64,000 nt of DNA from Clavelina lepadiformis (taxonomy: Eukaryota > Chordata > Ascidiacea > Aplousobranchia > Clavelinidae): assembly GCF_947623445.1 (NCBI RefSeq), contig NC_135240.1, positions 8,556,001 to 8,620,000 of the forward strand, written 5' to 3'. A model generated the notes under the pieces. The model was not told the origin of the DNA. It was given only the letters and a program-made list of their open reading frames with translations, and searched no databases. The position numbers were made by a program, and so were the translations under genes. Each line of letters begins with the position of its first letter. Position 1 is the first letter of the stretch. Positions 1-13,800 of this stretch are shown here, piece after piece.

Positions 1-152
1 TTTAGATGATCATCAACTTTCCTCGTTCCTTAAACGATGGCAAGCATAACCATGAAATGAAAGAAACAATCACGACGAAAATTCAATATAATGATTGAAC
101 AGTCCTCTTAGTTTAAAATTATCGAAGTTATCTAAAATCGTTATCATTGCAG

Positions 153-1491
<1,339 letters not shown>

Positions 1492-4045
1492 TGGACACAA
1501 ACTTCATGCGCCAAAGAATGAAACTGCCATCTTTTAAACTCTATTATAAGGCGTATTTCTATGATAAATCAGCGCATATAAAAATATGGGTGGAGCAGCA
1601 TGTAACGCCTTATTTTGCAATTATGTAAACGCAAATCGATGTGTTTGATTTTTCACAAATCTGTTAAGTAAAAACTATGAAATATGGTTGAATAAACAAC
1701 AACTAAAATCAACATAAAGCAAGGAGCTTACAATTCGTCTGCTAAAATCTACTTCACATGGCAAAAGTATAGGACATGTAAGTGTAATGACATGCAAATT
1801 ATAAAAGGTGTCAAGTAACTGGTGTAAGAAAACGGAAGGTGAAAAATGCTTGTTTGCCAAACCAAAAATAGGCTGCAATAAACCTAGTGATCAAGCCCTA
1901 AGAGTGCTCAAGCCATAATTTCTAAGAACATCAGTTGTAGCAACAGATATAGCTAATCCGGAAACTAATAAAAAAACGTCACAAGAATCATTTGAGTTGT
2001 ACACGAAGAAAGTATATTTTAATTCTTCAGTAAAGGAAAATTCAGGAAAAAAGAACGGAAAGACGAATTTTGTCATCCGTGTGTATCTCAGGCTTGCTTT
2101 TCTATAAGTAGTGAACTACCACATAATTTATGCTGTGCTGTAAATTGTAGCGCTGTCATACTGATTCTCGATCAAGCCAATTTTCTTTTCAAACTGAAAC
2201 CATAACCGACCAAGACCTGCCATAAAAACACAGTCGCAGCAACATTCCTATTGAACAAAATTGCCAAACCAATGGTTGATAAGAGGTAAAATAGATAAAA
2301 GGTAACAACGACTACGGTGATTATTGGAAAAAATAGAAATGAAATGAAATGAAAATGAAAGAACACTATATGATAAAAATCTGCAAACACACGACACAAT
2401 CATGAGAGAAACATGCGGGTGACGAAGTTTGTTACCGATTTGTACAATGGAATAGCTAGAACAGGCGTTAGATGAGGCAAGTGGGTGTGATTATGTGCTC
2501 ATAACCGACTTTCTAGTCCTTCATTGCAACAAGCACAACCCACACGACATGTTGATGATGACAAAATCAGAATAGTAAGTGGTGATGTAAAACATACCGA
2601 GAATAAGTCCGCAAAGCTGCTATGCAGTGATGTTCATTACCAGAAGGCAAAATAGAAGAGAAAGAAAGGAAAGGAGATAAAACGCAAGAGAAAGAATAAA
2701 AAATAGAGTAGGTTACAGTGTAAAAAATACGATCGAAGAAGAATGAGTCACTTTATATATAATATATCATTTCGCCCCCCCCCCTCCAACATAAAATAAT
2801 AATAATTAATAATAACAGAGAGGTTAATGTTACGACCCATTTGGCTGTGGTCTGGACTTTTCCAAAAATTATTTGCGGGAAATTTAAACTTACAGTCTAA
2901 TCAATGAATGTAAAAATACAAAAGAATTCAAATCAAGATTTTTTTTCCTGACCGCTTCTCCTGTAAAATGTGGAAGTAATTACTCAGATTACAAGATACC
3001 ACGGATGTAAACATTCTATAAAAAGTTAGAAAATTCTTGATAGTATCATATGTGGTTACGTGAGATTTCAAACCGCTCTTTAAAATTTTCTAAAAATATA
3101 ACTAAACTAGCTGACCACATCTGATCACAGCATTTTATAATCACAAATATGTTTTCGTGATTACTATAAAATCGTGCAAAATAGCGAACAAGTGGCCTGT
3201 TTCTACGGTAACTTTACAAGCGATCAATAAAAATAATAGCTAAATTTATGCCGATAAGTTTCATGTGTAACAGAAAAGTAAAGTTTTACGGTGTTTTGTG
3301 CAATAAACTTCTTGTCAAACAAAGTTCACTAAAAGAGGAAAACTACGACGATTCTAGTTAATATAATATAAAATGACAGCAAAGTTTTAAAAAAATGTAT
3401 GCATGAAATTGTTTGACACTAATTTACCGTAGAAATCCTACATTTGAAGCTAATTTTTACAGTTTCTTATTAACCAAATTTAAATGTTATCACATAGCGA
3501 CTTAAAACTAACCTAAATCTATCTTCTAATTTATAAGATTTTTATTTAACCCAAAGTAACCTATATAGCTAATATCGACTTTTTGCATATAAGCATTCTT
3601 CTAACCTAACCGTCTTTATGTCAAACGAAGGTTTGCATGACTTACTTATGGCAAAATATTCACTTTCCTCAGTAAAACTTACTTTTCTTATACGTTAAGA
3701 TTAGATATTCATTTCCAAGCCATTTTAGGCTTCTTTGCTAAGTATCGCTTCTATGCCGTCACAATGAGCTCTTTCTGAAGCTTCTTCACTTTTAATTCTG
3801 TCAGGCAAGCTTATGCGCAGAACACGTCGGAGACTTCTGAAATGGAAACTGTTTAGACACTTTTCATGTCTGATTAAACGCTGAAGATCTTTCCAGACGA
3901 CAGAAGTGATATAACAGAAAGAAGGAACTACATCCAGTATGGTATTAACCGTCATCCAGCGTTATACTATAGTATGGTTGCACCATGATGAATGTTTTTA
4001 TGATTGCACTATACGCTGCGATACTTAAAATATCCGTATGTTTAG
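1492..4045. other. Non-coding interval between the S1 gene and its relic
   Basis: No coding exon could be supported on either strand. A run of about ten C residues lies near 2776-2785 after a GA-rich, low-complexity stretch (2640-2760). The rest is AT-rich unique-looking sequence. Confidence 0.6.
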
Positions 4046-4433
4046 GGTGATGCTTCTGGATCTTCTATGGCGCAACATGGTGGGGCCTATCACCTGACTG
4101 GTGTTGTGCTATGGAATTCCGGGGGCGACAAAAACTGTACATCCAGGCAAGGGCTATGCTTACGACTGTATGACAACTTGCACAACTTCATTTACATTTA
4201 TGAAGGCTGATGACATAAAATGTTTGCAAAAATCATGTTTTCTAGATCTTCGAATGGATCAAATAAAGCTAAATGAAAATGTTTGTCACGTTAACGCATA
4301 TTGCTGTGGTTGCATTAAATATATGTTTAAATTTCATGCGTGCTGGGGTTATAATCAAATCTTCAAGATAATTTATGCTGATACATAGCCCAAAACTGGA
4401 TTGAACTAATTGGACAACCAACCAGCATTTAAT
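4046..4433 (+). pseudogene. Decayed S1-protease fragment, paralogue of the upstream gene
   Basis: A sequence after the acceptor TATGTTTAG begins GGTGAT and reads GDASGSS, then HGGAYHLTGVVLWNSGG and KNCTS. It aligns with the oxyanion-loop exon of the gene at 1251-1358 ([20 protein letters not shown]), and even the acceptor sequence is the same. Around 4388-4433 another piece reads QNWIELIGQPTSI and stop, like the last helix of S1 proteases. I found no convincing His or Asp exons between 1.5 and 4.0 kb. It is either a partial tandem duplicate that lost its 5' exons or a strongly diverged gene. The catalytic Ser position is again not Ser in the usual GDSGGP context. Confidence 0.5.
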
Positions 4434-4439
4434 TTATTT

Positions 4440-6031
4440 CTACATATCTGCCTGAAAGCAAATTGACAGCCGGATATATACAATTGGTCATTTCAGTTCT
4501 AATTCCTTCCTGTCAACCATTCGTGTACGGCTGCTGTGCACATGTTCCCATCTTGTTTTGCAACGTATAATTGTACAGTATGTATCGTATTATGTTTCGG
4601 TTAAGAAGAAATTTTTTTCATTGCATCGACGTTTAACCTCGGAATATCCGGCTTCCGAAAAAGAGACGTCGTGACTCATGAATGATACTCTCGAAGCCCA
4701 AGATCAACTCAACAAGTATAAAAGCCCAACAGTTTGAAATTTTTAAGAAATCTGTAATTTTTTGGTACTTAGGCGAGTGGAGAGTTATATATCAGGCGTG
4801 TTTAGCTTGATGGTGCACGTAATGTACTATGAAAGCAACGTAAATTAAAGCAAAAAAATTTTCACAGATGTTGATTCGTTATTCACCAAAGAACAGTTTT
4901 AAGATAAGTTGCTTTTAGACTAGAGCCCGCATTATTTATAACAGTACATATTCTAATAAGCTTTAGTAACGTTGTAATAAAGAGTTTGCACATCAAAAGG
5001 AGGTTCAAACATGCATTACGTCGTATTACCAAAAAAATTATAACCAGGTTTGGTCCTTGACATTTTGCTTTGCCAAATTTAATGGTTGGCACGACTTCTC
5101 TGCTTCCAAATAAACGCTTTATTTGTATCTTAGCGCTAGCATATACTGCTGGAGCATGCGCTGTCGCAAGAAACTGCTCAGTCGTTTTCACACACACTAC
5201 ACAACTTTACTCCAGCACAACACAATACATTGTAATGAAAAGTGGTGTATGGTACCTTAACCTGTAAGGTTTGCCCACTTCACTACAAAGTCTGTTTAAT
5301 TGTGTATATCTTAACAGTGAACTTTGATAGACTTCAGCAATAATAACACAGGAATGACAACTGTACAATCTGATTATATTGAAGCTTGTTTGAACGAATA
5401 CATCAAGATAGAACATTGGGACAGCTACATAATAAAGTCGACCACTTTCTAGGGTTGACTTCGTACACTGTAACGCATTGAACAACTATGAATAACAATA
5501 CACGCAATGCAGGCATGCACGACATTTTTGTCACGACTTAATACGATAAGCAGAGCGTAATCGATTACGTAACGCAATGCTTTGCTTTGCCGATTTCCGT
5601 AAACAAGTATTCTATGCGGCATTCGATTTGCAAGCAATTTTATAATATCATCACAACATCAAGCGATTCACAGCACTAAAGTCATGACTGACGTAGCAAA
5701 TATATCGTTGCAAAAAGAACAATATTTACCGTTTCTTGAGGTAGAGTTGATGTAGGCAACTTAATATCTCATGCCTAATATGCATCACTATAGAAGTTGT
5801 TTTGACTGTTGTTTCTCGTTGAAATTCCAAATAATGTTAAATAAACGTTATTTGGAGTAGAAGAGAAAAAATATGTAAGCATTGTGTCGAACAATAAAGA
5901 CTATATAGTGGACGTGCATGCAAATAGTATCCAATACACATTTCGATTTCACAACATTTTTAATAAAGAGTCAACATAGTTAAATAACGAACAGATCAAC
6001 ACAAAGTCATGTCAACAGTCGCTCATAAAAT
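4440..6031. other. Non-coding interval downstream of the S1 relic and the transporter gene
   Basis: Several short open frames overlap one another on both strands (4883-5637), but none shows a family motif, splice support or a plausible start. The transporter's 3' UTR on the minus strand begins at 6031; its polyadenylation site was not identified. I see nothing else here. Confidence 0.5.
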
Positions 6032-9000
6032 CTACGGCAATGTCTTGGTACTGCTCATAACCAGACCGCTATCACATATACCGTCATCATTGATATCTGA
6101 CTTGCGAAAACTCATTCCCTCTTCCGGCATTAATTCCACCGGTGATGCTGCAGCCTCCAGGTCGTTCTTATGAAGATGCTGCACGATTCCAGCGCCAATA
6201 CAATCTCCAAGAACATTCACTGAAGTTCGAAGACGGTCGCTGAAAAAGACACAAAAGACATTTAGCAATGATAACTGAACTGAACAGACAGTTGTAAATA
6301 ATCGTATTCTAATTGCACAGCTTTAAGAGACAAAAAACTAAACTAGGCTGAAACACAACAAGTAAAATTAAACAAACCATAAAAGGAAACTGGTAATCTT
6401 AAAATGATGAATCGCAATCACGCAACTGAAAAGAACTGAAGAGAACTGAGGGGCTGAACTGAGAACATCATGGACGTGATTACGAGATATGCGGCGGAGC
6501 TACACGGGGCGTTGATTAATGATTGCGCGGGTCGTTGCATTAATCATTACAATAACTTAGATCGTGTCATTAGGTTTTCATTTCGTTTGCGGGTTGCGTT
6601 GCAAATAGCGCTGCTTCGTGGTAAACTACACGGAACAATCGCTGGATTAACTGCAAAATAATATGGTATGGTATCAGAATCTTTTCAGTTTTTGAACGAC
6701 TTAAACTCGGCGATGATTCCTGATCACTTGAGCCCTAGTTTCGAAGCTTGTCTTTGTGCTATTTTCGATAGACACGCACACATTTCTCGCTTTTTTAACT
6801 TTTTGTGGTATTGCCCAAATTCGAAGCTGTTTACTAGGATCAGTGAACAAGCGCGGGCGTCGTTCATGTCTTGCACAAGGACATTACAACAGTGTAGCGC
6901 CCGTCGTATCATTGCAAGCCAGGTACTCTAGTCATCCTTCCACCGAGTGGATTATTTATAATACCATATTAACATTAAGGTCACTCGGTCAATAGGTGCT
7001 TACAGGAACCAATCGATTGACCACAGGAGACCAACTGCCTCTGTTGGAACACCGATGGCAGAGAGAACCAAAAGCAGCGTAATAAGACCAGCACTTGGTA
7101 TGGCCGCGGCTCCAACACTTGCAAGGGTAGCAGTTACACTGAAACAGAGGAAATGAGAGTCAAACAATGATGACCGATATCATCACCTTAAGCATCTATT
7201 GTACTGAATACGTGTCATGTTAGTCGTTTGTCTGATGCTTACCTGATTGTGACGAGCTGGCCGAAGGTAAGACTGTATTGGTACATTTGCGCAATCGTGA
7301 TAGCGGCAACGCCTTCCAGGAGTGCTGTACCATCCATGTTCATCGTAGCGCCAAGAGGAAGCACAAACTGAGTAACACGCTTGTCAATTTTTAGATTCTC
7401 CTCAAGACATTGCATAGTAAGCGGCAGAGTCCCAGCACTAGAAACGGTTGTTTGAATTGCTCGTATTTACTGCTGCATAGTTTCTCTTATGAATGTGACA
7501 TGTGTATTTGGTATATGAAAACTTTAAAGAGAGATATTTCCATGCTATAGAAGTGGTATAGTTTCATTTGCATAGTTTAGAATTGTGTCAACGTTATATT
7601 ATACCTTGACGCGGTTCCGAGCGCTGTCAACCAAGCTTGGAACACACCAGCATAAAAACGGTAAGCATTAGTTCTTGTTACGATGTAAAATATTAGTGGC
7701 AAAGTAATAAGTCCATGGATTGTAAGTCCAACAATGACCGTCAGCTGGAAAAGATTGCTTCAGTGGTTACGAAGCATCAATGAAATAAAGCGAAAATGAT
7801 GAAGCATAGAATAAAATTTTAGAATAAAATTTATCTTACCATGTACAATCCTAGAGTTTCTATCAGATCAGATAAGCTTCCCATTTTAACCAAATTACCA
7901 GCAATTAAACTGCATATTCCTATTGGAGAATACCTAATTTGATACAAACGTTATTTAGCACAATTTTTTTTAAAGATCTCTTTAAGTTACCAAAGAAAAT
8001 TGAAACTCACCAAATGACTGCGACAATCATTTTCATAAAAATTGTATTGAGAATACTAAAAAATTCTTTTACAGGTTTCCCTTCTGAGCCAAGGTTTGAC
8101 AAAATAATTCCAAAGAAAATGCAGAAGACAATAATTCCTGCAACAATAATCAGGAAAAAAACAACTTCAGTAGCAAAAAAAGGAAAAGATTTTTATAATC
8201 GAATTGTACAATCTGATCTGAATTTCACCTAAGATGTTAGTGTTTGGGATTCTTTCCAAAGTTCTGGAAACTTTCACATGATAAACTTCCGATTCTGCAG
8301 AGGCGTTTGTAGTTAAGTTAGTTATGTTGGCCGCTATATCCAGGATGTTTGCAGGGGTTTCTGTAAGTTTTGTCTGAGCCTGAAACATAAAAAAACATGT
8401 TGAATATTTTGTTAAACAAAGGACGGAAATTTGCGGAAGTGGACATCAAAGTCACACAGTAAAGTCCATAAGCGTAGCACAAGAAAAAACATTAATATAT
8501 TCTTGAAGTCACAAATGAAACAAATCATTCAATACGATGAAGTAGTTGCAAAGAAATAAGTCGAGATTGTGCAAATGATCTGTGGCAATCTGAGAAATTT
8601 CGAAATCAATATTTTTGTGTTTTGACATTACAGTTTCCCACTCTATATTTAACCAGCATTTATACTTGAGTACTACAAACTTGTCTTACCAACGTCAAAT
8701 TTATTTACCAGGCAGTTACTGTATATTGTCTAATATAAATTACACAAATTTTTCTCAATTAAAAATCAAAGACAATTTACGGAAGTGCTTCAATAAATCT
8801 TCAAGTCTACAGTCACTTGTCAGAGCTACAATGCAAGTTGCTGCACATATTGAGGAAGATATGATGAGCAGATCAGACCAAGATCGGTTGGAATGGAGTA
8901 CGGATAAAACCCGCCTCAGAGCCATCCTGTTCAGATAAAGGTTTCTGATTTGGCCTGGGCAAGAAAGAACATAACGTGCACAAAAAAGAAAATACGCTTT

Positions 9001-10418
9001 CTTTGCAGTGCTCGGTTATATGGCCGAAAAAAAGTGAATTTAAAAACATTCACATTACAAACGTAATTCGTCTTCATTTACTCAAAGCTTAATTTATAAC
9101 AACATGCATATGCTTCTTTGTGGCACGTGCATTCGATATAATGATTTTACTTATTTCAAACCTGCTTTTTATAGCAGATATTTCAATTACTTTACAATGC
9201 AAATTTATCGTTTCATTTACATGAGGTTTACTGCAAACGTGACAAAACATCAATAACGCTCATATACATTTACAGACAACAGAGATATGAAACAAATTTA
9301 TCACATATGTCAAAACGTTAAGAGTCTTATGTTGCTTACCACTTGAAAGCATGCAGCAATGATGTTGTCCGGAAAGAGATTCCTATATGAAGAAACACAT
9401 CAGAAGATATTTAAGTTATACACTTGCTTTATTTAGAACAGAAACACGCACAAAAAGGTTACAATAGGTCAGGGGTCACCAAACTACGGCCCGCAGGCCG
9501 GATCAGAATCGCGAGATTAGTTTATTCGGCCTGCCACACTGTGCCACAAGTGAGCTTATTGTATTGTAGCGCATTGAATAAAGTGGAAATTTGGCCGGCG
9601 ATTGTGAGTTCTCATGCTTTTCTGGCCTTTTGTGAAAAAAATATTTGGTGGCGCCTGATACAGGCGATACGTATTTTAGAAGCGTTAGAATGCAATGCAA
9701 AAGCAAACCTTTTTACCTGATTAAGTCCAGAAATGTATCGAGTGTAGAAACAGTTTTTTGTGCTTCTCCGACCGACTGATTCTGGCGAATTCTGGGGTTT
9801 CCAGGTTGAATAGCGCTTACCAACAACATTCCGAGTATAACAGCCAAGGTCGTGGTTGACAAGTAATATGCTGCAGCGTGGGCACCCATCTTGCCGCTTT
9901 TCTTCATATCAAGATTTGCCAGACCTTCGTTATGAAACGCAAGGTAAAATGCATGGTTTGTCTTATATCATAGAAGTTATGCTACTAACGCCTACCTGCA
10001 GGAATTTGAACCCACTCACCGGTTATGACGCTAGTGATGATAATAGGAATGATAAGCATCTTTAGCATTCGCATCAGAATCTCTCCAGGAAACGTGATGA
10101 GCAAGACCGCTGTGTCTGACGGTTTTGTCAATCTCAAAAGGGATCCGATCAACAAACCCAAACACACCCCTAACGAAAGAACAAAATCAGTAAAAGTCAC
10201 TAGCAGAGTGACGTCAGTGTGTGGTTAATCCTTATTCGCGTTTTACCTGCAACAGTCAGGACCACAAGCAAAGTTTCTTTTTTTATTTTCAGTCTCCCAC
10301 AAAAAACAACCTCATGTTTCGGTAATTGCTTCGACACGGAGGCTCGTTTATCCTTGTTCGTTTCATCTCTTGGAATCATAGGATCAAGATGAATGGCATC
10401 GCCTTGAAATGACGACAT
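6032..10418 (-). CDS. Excitatory amino acid (glutamate/aspartate) transporter, SLC1A/EAAT family
   Basis: Eleven exons on the minus strand: 10418-10247, 10169-10020, 9924-9717, 9382-9340, 8379-8229, 8137-8011, 7933-7840, 7744-7605, 7437-7243, 7138-7004, 6239-6032. All phases agree and give 540 residues, a normal EAAT length. The start ATG has A at -3; the longer upstream frame has no ATG. Family marks in order are the TM1 region (GVCLGLLIG), the TM2 stretch with KMLIIP, an SGKMG linker, an Asn-rich extracellular loop ([10 protein letters not shown], likely glycosylated), the HP1 serine motif SSAGTLPLT, the TM7 sodium site NMDGT, the HP2 segment [14 protein letters not shown], and TM8 [12 protein letters not shown]. 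The Asp and Arg of DRLRT are those that recognise acidic substrates, so glutamate or aspartate is the likely cargo, driven by Na+ across the plasma membrane. Odd point: NMDGTALYE is NMDGTALLE here. The exact subtype (EAAT1-5) cannot be decided. Confidence 0.95.
6664..6945 (-). repeat. SINE-like repeat, copy A (in the last intron of the transporter gene)
   Basis: Shares an ordered set of blocks with 36640-36972: CGATGATTCCT, a Phe/Ser-poor AT middle, then the block around CTGTTnAC-AGGA-CA-TGAACA, and finally a block ending with ACATTACAACAGT. Orientation is the reverse of the strand shown, judged from the tRNA-like head seen in copies B and C. The head is degraded in this copy. Confidence 0.5.
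9470..9560. mobile_element. Partial hAT-type element end
   Basis: Begins CAGGGGTCACCAAACTACGG followed by CCCGCAGGCC, the GC-rich start typical of many animal hAT elements. It sits in an intron of the transporter gene. No matching inverted end was found in the next several hundred bases, so this is a truncated copy; the right limit is arbitrary. Confidence 0.4.
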
Positions 10419-10626
10419 GTTCACTTGGATATTATTTCTTCCACTACAATTTCCCGCTATATCTGAATCAATCAAACCCAAGGTTTATGAAATCGCCTTT
10501 TACAAAGCCACAATTAAATGCTGAATTGAGAAAAATTCTTCAGAACGAATATATATCAGCGACTGTTTACGCCAAGACTAGACAGACAACCATAAATTTG
10601 TTTTATTCTTGGCCTATGGTCTACAG

Positions 10627-10881
10627 CAGTGGTTTTTAACCAGGAGTTCGCGACCCCCATAGGAGACATTAGCCTTTTTAGGGGTCGCGAGAGCTTTCAA
10701 TGAGTTAATACATGAGCCTTTGCTTTAACAGCAATATCATTTACTTGTTTTTATTTTGCTATAGTGTATGCACAACAACATTACATATGTTTACCTGGAA
10801 ATTTTTGGAAGGGGATCGTCTGATTATAGGCCTATTGGGTTGCAAAATGGGTCGCTGAATAAAAAAGGTTGAAAATCACTG
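10627..10881. mobile_element. Short non-autonomous hAT element with perfect 8-bp TSD
   Basis: The element starts CAGTGGTTTTTAACC and ends GGTTGAAAATCACTG, near-perfect terminal inverted repeats of about 15 bp. It is flanked by the identical 8-bp duplication GTCTACAG at 10619-10626 and 10882-10889. The 255-bp body has a subterminal inverted pair built on GCGACCCC/GGGGTCGC and no coding capacity. It lies about 200 bp upstream of the transporter start codon, so it may sit in or near its promoter. Confidence 0.9.
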
Positions 10882-10889
10882 GTCTACAG

Positions 10890-13800
10890 TAAACCTACTT
10901 CATCGCTTAACAGTTTGAATTGGCAAACTGGGCAACTTACCCGGCATAAAACCATACTAAACTTAACCAAGGTATACTGTCTTATTGCTACCAGTACGTG
11001 TTTTTATTTTCCAGGGTACTCCACCCAAAATATGACAAGAATCAGCCTAATCAGTTAAATGTACAACAAAAACAACTTGTATAACCGATAATTATAACAT
11101 TCCAATAAAATGCGGCTTTGCTAGTATACATGATGTATCGTTATATCGTGACTTTTGACTAGCTGCGGAAAATCTATCATCAATTCAATAAATGTAAGCT
11201 AAATATAACCACTTTTCGAGATAGAGCTTGTTTTAACAAAACTGTTTGAAATAACAACTACGTGACACTACAAATGACTGCAATTGTACCACACATTCTT
11301 GCTGAGTTTATCGGTCAATTACTGTATATCGACACTCATTTCACCTTTCAAAAACGAAAAGCAAGCACACAGCATACGCGTCGGTGTTTTCGTGTAAAGA
11401 CTAACCAAAAAGTTATTTGAGCTTTTTCTCTCTGCCTTGCCACGTTTTTTCAAAACACGTTCTCAGATTTCGTACACACATAACCTGCCAAATCATGCAA
11501 GCCGTCGTTGTTTTTACTAACAGTATACACTAAAACTTAAAACCGTATGTTATAGGGTCTGCAAATTATTTCTACGGCATTTCCTTTATCTGCTTAGCTG
11601 TTTTCACGACTTGAGTTACCAGCCAAACAGAAAAAGAGCTTCAGCGGGCCCGTACTATTCGAAGTAAGACGTGTTTGACAAAAATCAATCATTGAAATAG
11701 CCTTACTTGTAAGCAAGGCAGACTGTGAATATGGAGAAAATCTTAAATAAAAAAGAAGTAAGTGTCACCTGTTAAAAACTAAAAGTAAAAAAACAATAAG
11801 AACTTGCTGAAAAAAGTCCCAAATTCTGTAAACAACCACAGTGACGAATCGTTATCAAATTTCGAGCGGATAAACCATTTCCGCACATGCGACAGTCACT
11901 TATAGCTGTAGGGCTATATAGCCAAATGCAAAACATAGAATAAATTAAAACACCATTCTAAAAGAAAATTATATGTTTTCAATTTTGCTATAACATAGGA
12001 CGCGGTGCAGTTGACGTGCTGATGAAATGTCTGTGTCCGATGAATAAACTAAAATGAGAAGTATTTTAAATTTAAGACAAAAATACAAGACCATGGCAAA
12101 CAGCCGACGCTTTTCCACATAAATTGATAAGCCTAAAGTCATTCTGATGGCTAACGTCACTAGCCGAGGATGAAACTAAGTGAAGAAATTTAAATCATAA
12201 ACGCAAAGAAAAGCTTCACACAGCCTAAATAATACAGTTTTTTTACGTGGACTTCCATATACTTTAGGTACTGTATTCCGCATACTTTAGGTTTGTGTGC
12301 TTCCCTCACGAACCAAAAGCTAGCCTTTGCTGTCTGAAATAAACATCTAGATGTATGGAAATGTAAATATCGCAACCTTTTATAATTTTGCAGAGAAAGA
12401 AAAATCTATAGCTGAAAAGGAAAACAAAAGCTAGCCAACGACGTTAAGGTAGTTTTGGGTTTAGCTCTTAACTGTCTTATCGCTTCCCTTCGCACAGTGT
12501 TATCAAGAAAATTCGGCTTGGCGCAGAAAAGAAAAAAAACTACTTGAACCGACGTGTTACTACAAACTTAATGACTCAGTTACTTCGTCAATCGAAATTC
12601 CTTTCACAACACATAAATTATCTTGACTGACTTTCGGAAAAAATTGATTAGGTTTAAATGAACAAAGCAGAATCATCGAGCTAAAAAAGCGTAGATGAGA
12701 ATTTGAAATAAATTACAATGTGCACAACTGCATGACGGTGGTATGACGCAAAGTCAATTGGCTTCAAGCTAGCGAAAAGTTGAAGTGAGTTCAATTGTCT
12801 AGCGAGGAAGTAGTTGAAATAAGCCAAATTCATGCGACATCTGATGACTTTTGTCCCAACGGAGAAAGTATTAATCAAAACAAGTTAACGCATGGATGAT
12901 CACGGACGTGCAAGTATTCGTTTTCGATGATAGATAGGCATTGAAGCTGCCAATATACTGGAGTAATCTAAAATCCATTAAGAAAAGATCCAAAGCAATA
13001 TGACTTGTAAAATCTTTTCTCTCCAACCTTTTCTCAAAATCAAACTGAAAACGTCGTCGTTTAGTGACGTTATGTTACAACTTTAGTTTCGTAAATACAA
13101 GTTTTACAATTGAACTGCTGTTCGTTTTATGTCGAACTATCAAGTTATCAAGGCTAGGTTACTGTTGGTCTAAGTGTCCTTGTATCATAACAATTTATAC
13201 AGGCTGGAGTCTAACTCGGGCAATTTTTTATGCCCGTACCGTCCCGCAAAGATCTTGACTCAGACCTCAAGACTTGCGATCGCACCGCATTTGTGGGTGC
13301 TCGCATTCTAAATTTGTCTACCGTCTTTCGTCCCGCGCCTGTACTGGTTCATTTGCGGGTGCCCGCATTTTTAATTTCTGTCTACTGGTCCTTGTTAGCA
13401 GTTACCATCGTTCTCATAAAATAAAATACTCCTTTCGAATACATGAAACCAAATTTGCTTTATGCTTGCACATTCTCATGTGAAAGTAGCTAAAACTGTT
13501 TGCATTTTTTCTTAATCACTGTTGCGGTTTTTCTGATTTCCTTCGTGATAAGAGTACCGTATAAGTCTGTTACTACGAACATTAAGCGACAGTATTATTA
13601 ACGCATTATTATTAGTAATATTATTATCTCTCAGTAATCTCGACTCAGCAAGTCTTTTGTGAGTTGGGATGGATATAATCTAATAAAATCCATACGAGGC
13701 TGCTGTACCTGATAAATAATACCCTTCCTACTGCGATTAGAAGCTGTAACATAATAACAAAAGGAGGGAGACAACGTTTGAGCGTTCTTAATTTTGTAGT

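Noticed and set aside
9995-10030. tRNA-like GGAATTTGAACCC sequence
   Set aside because: It overlaps the splice donor of transporter exon 2 on the other strand and has no A box or cloverleaf partners; coincidence.
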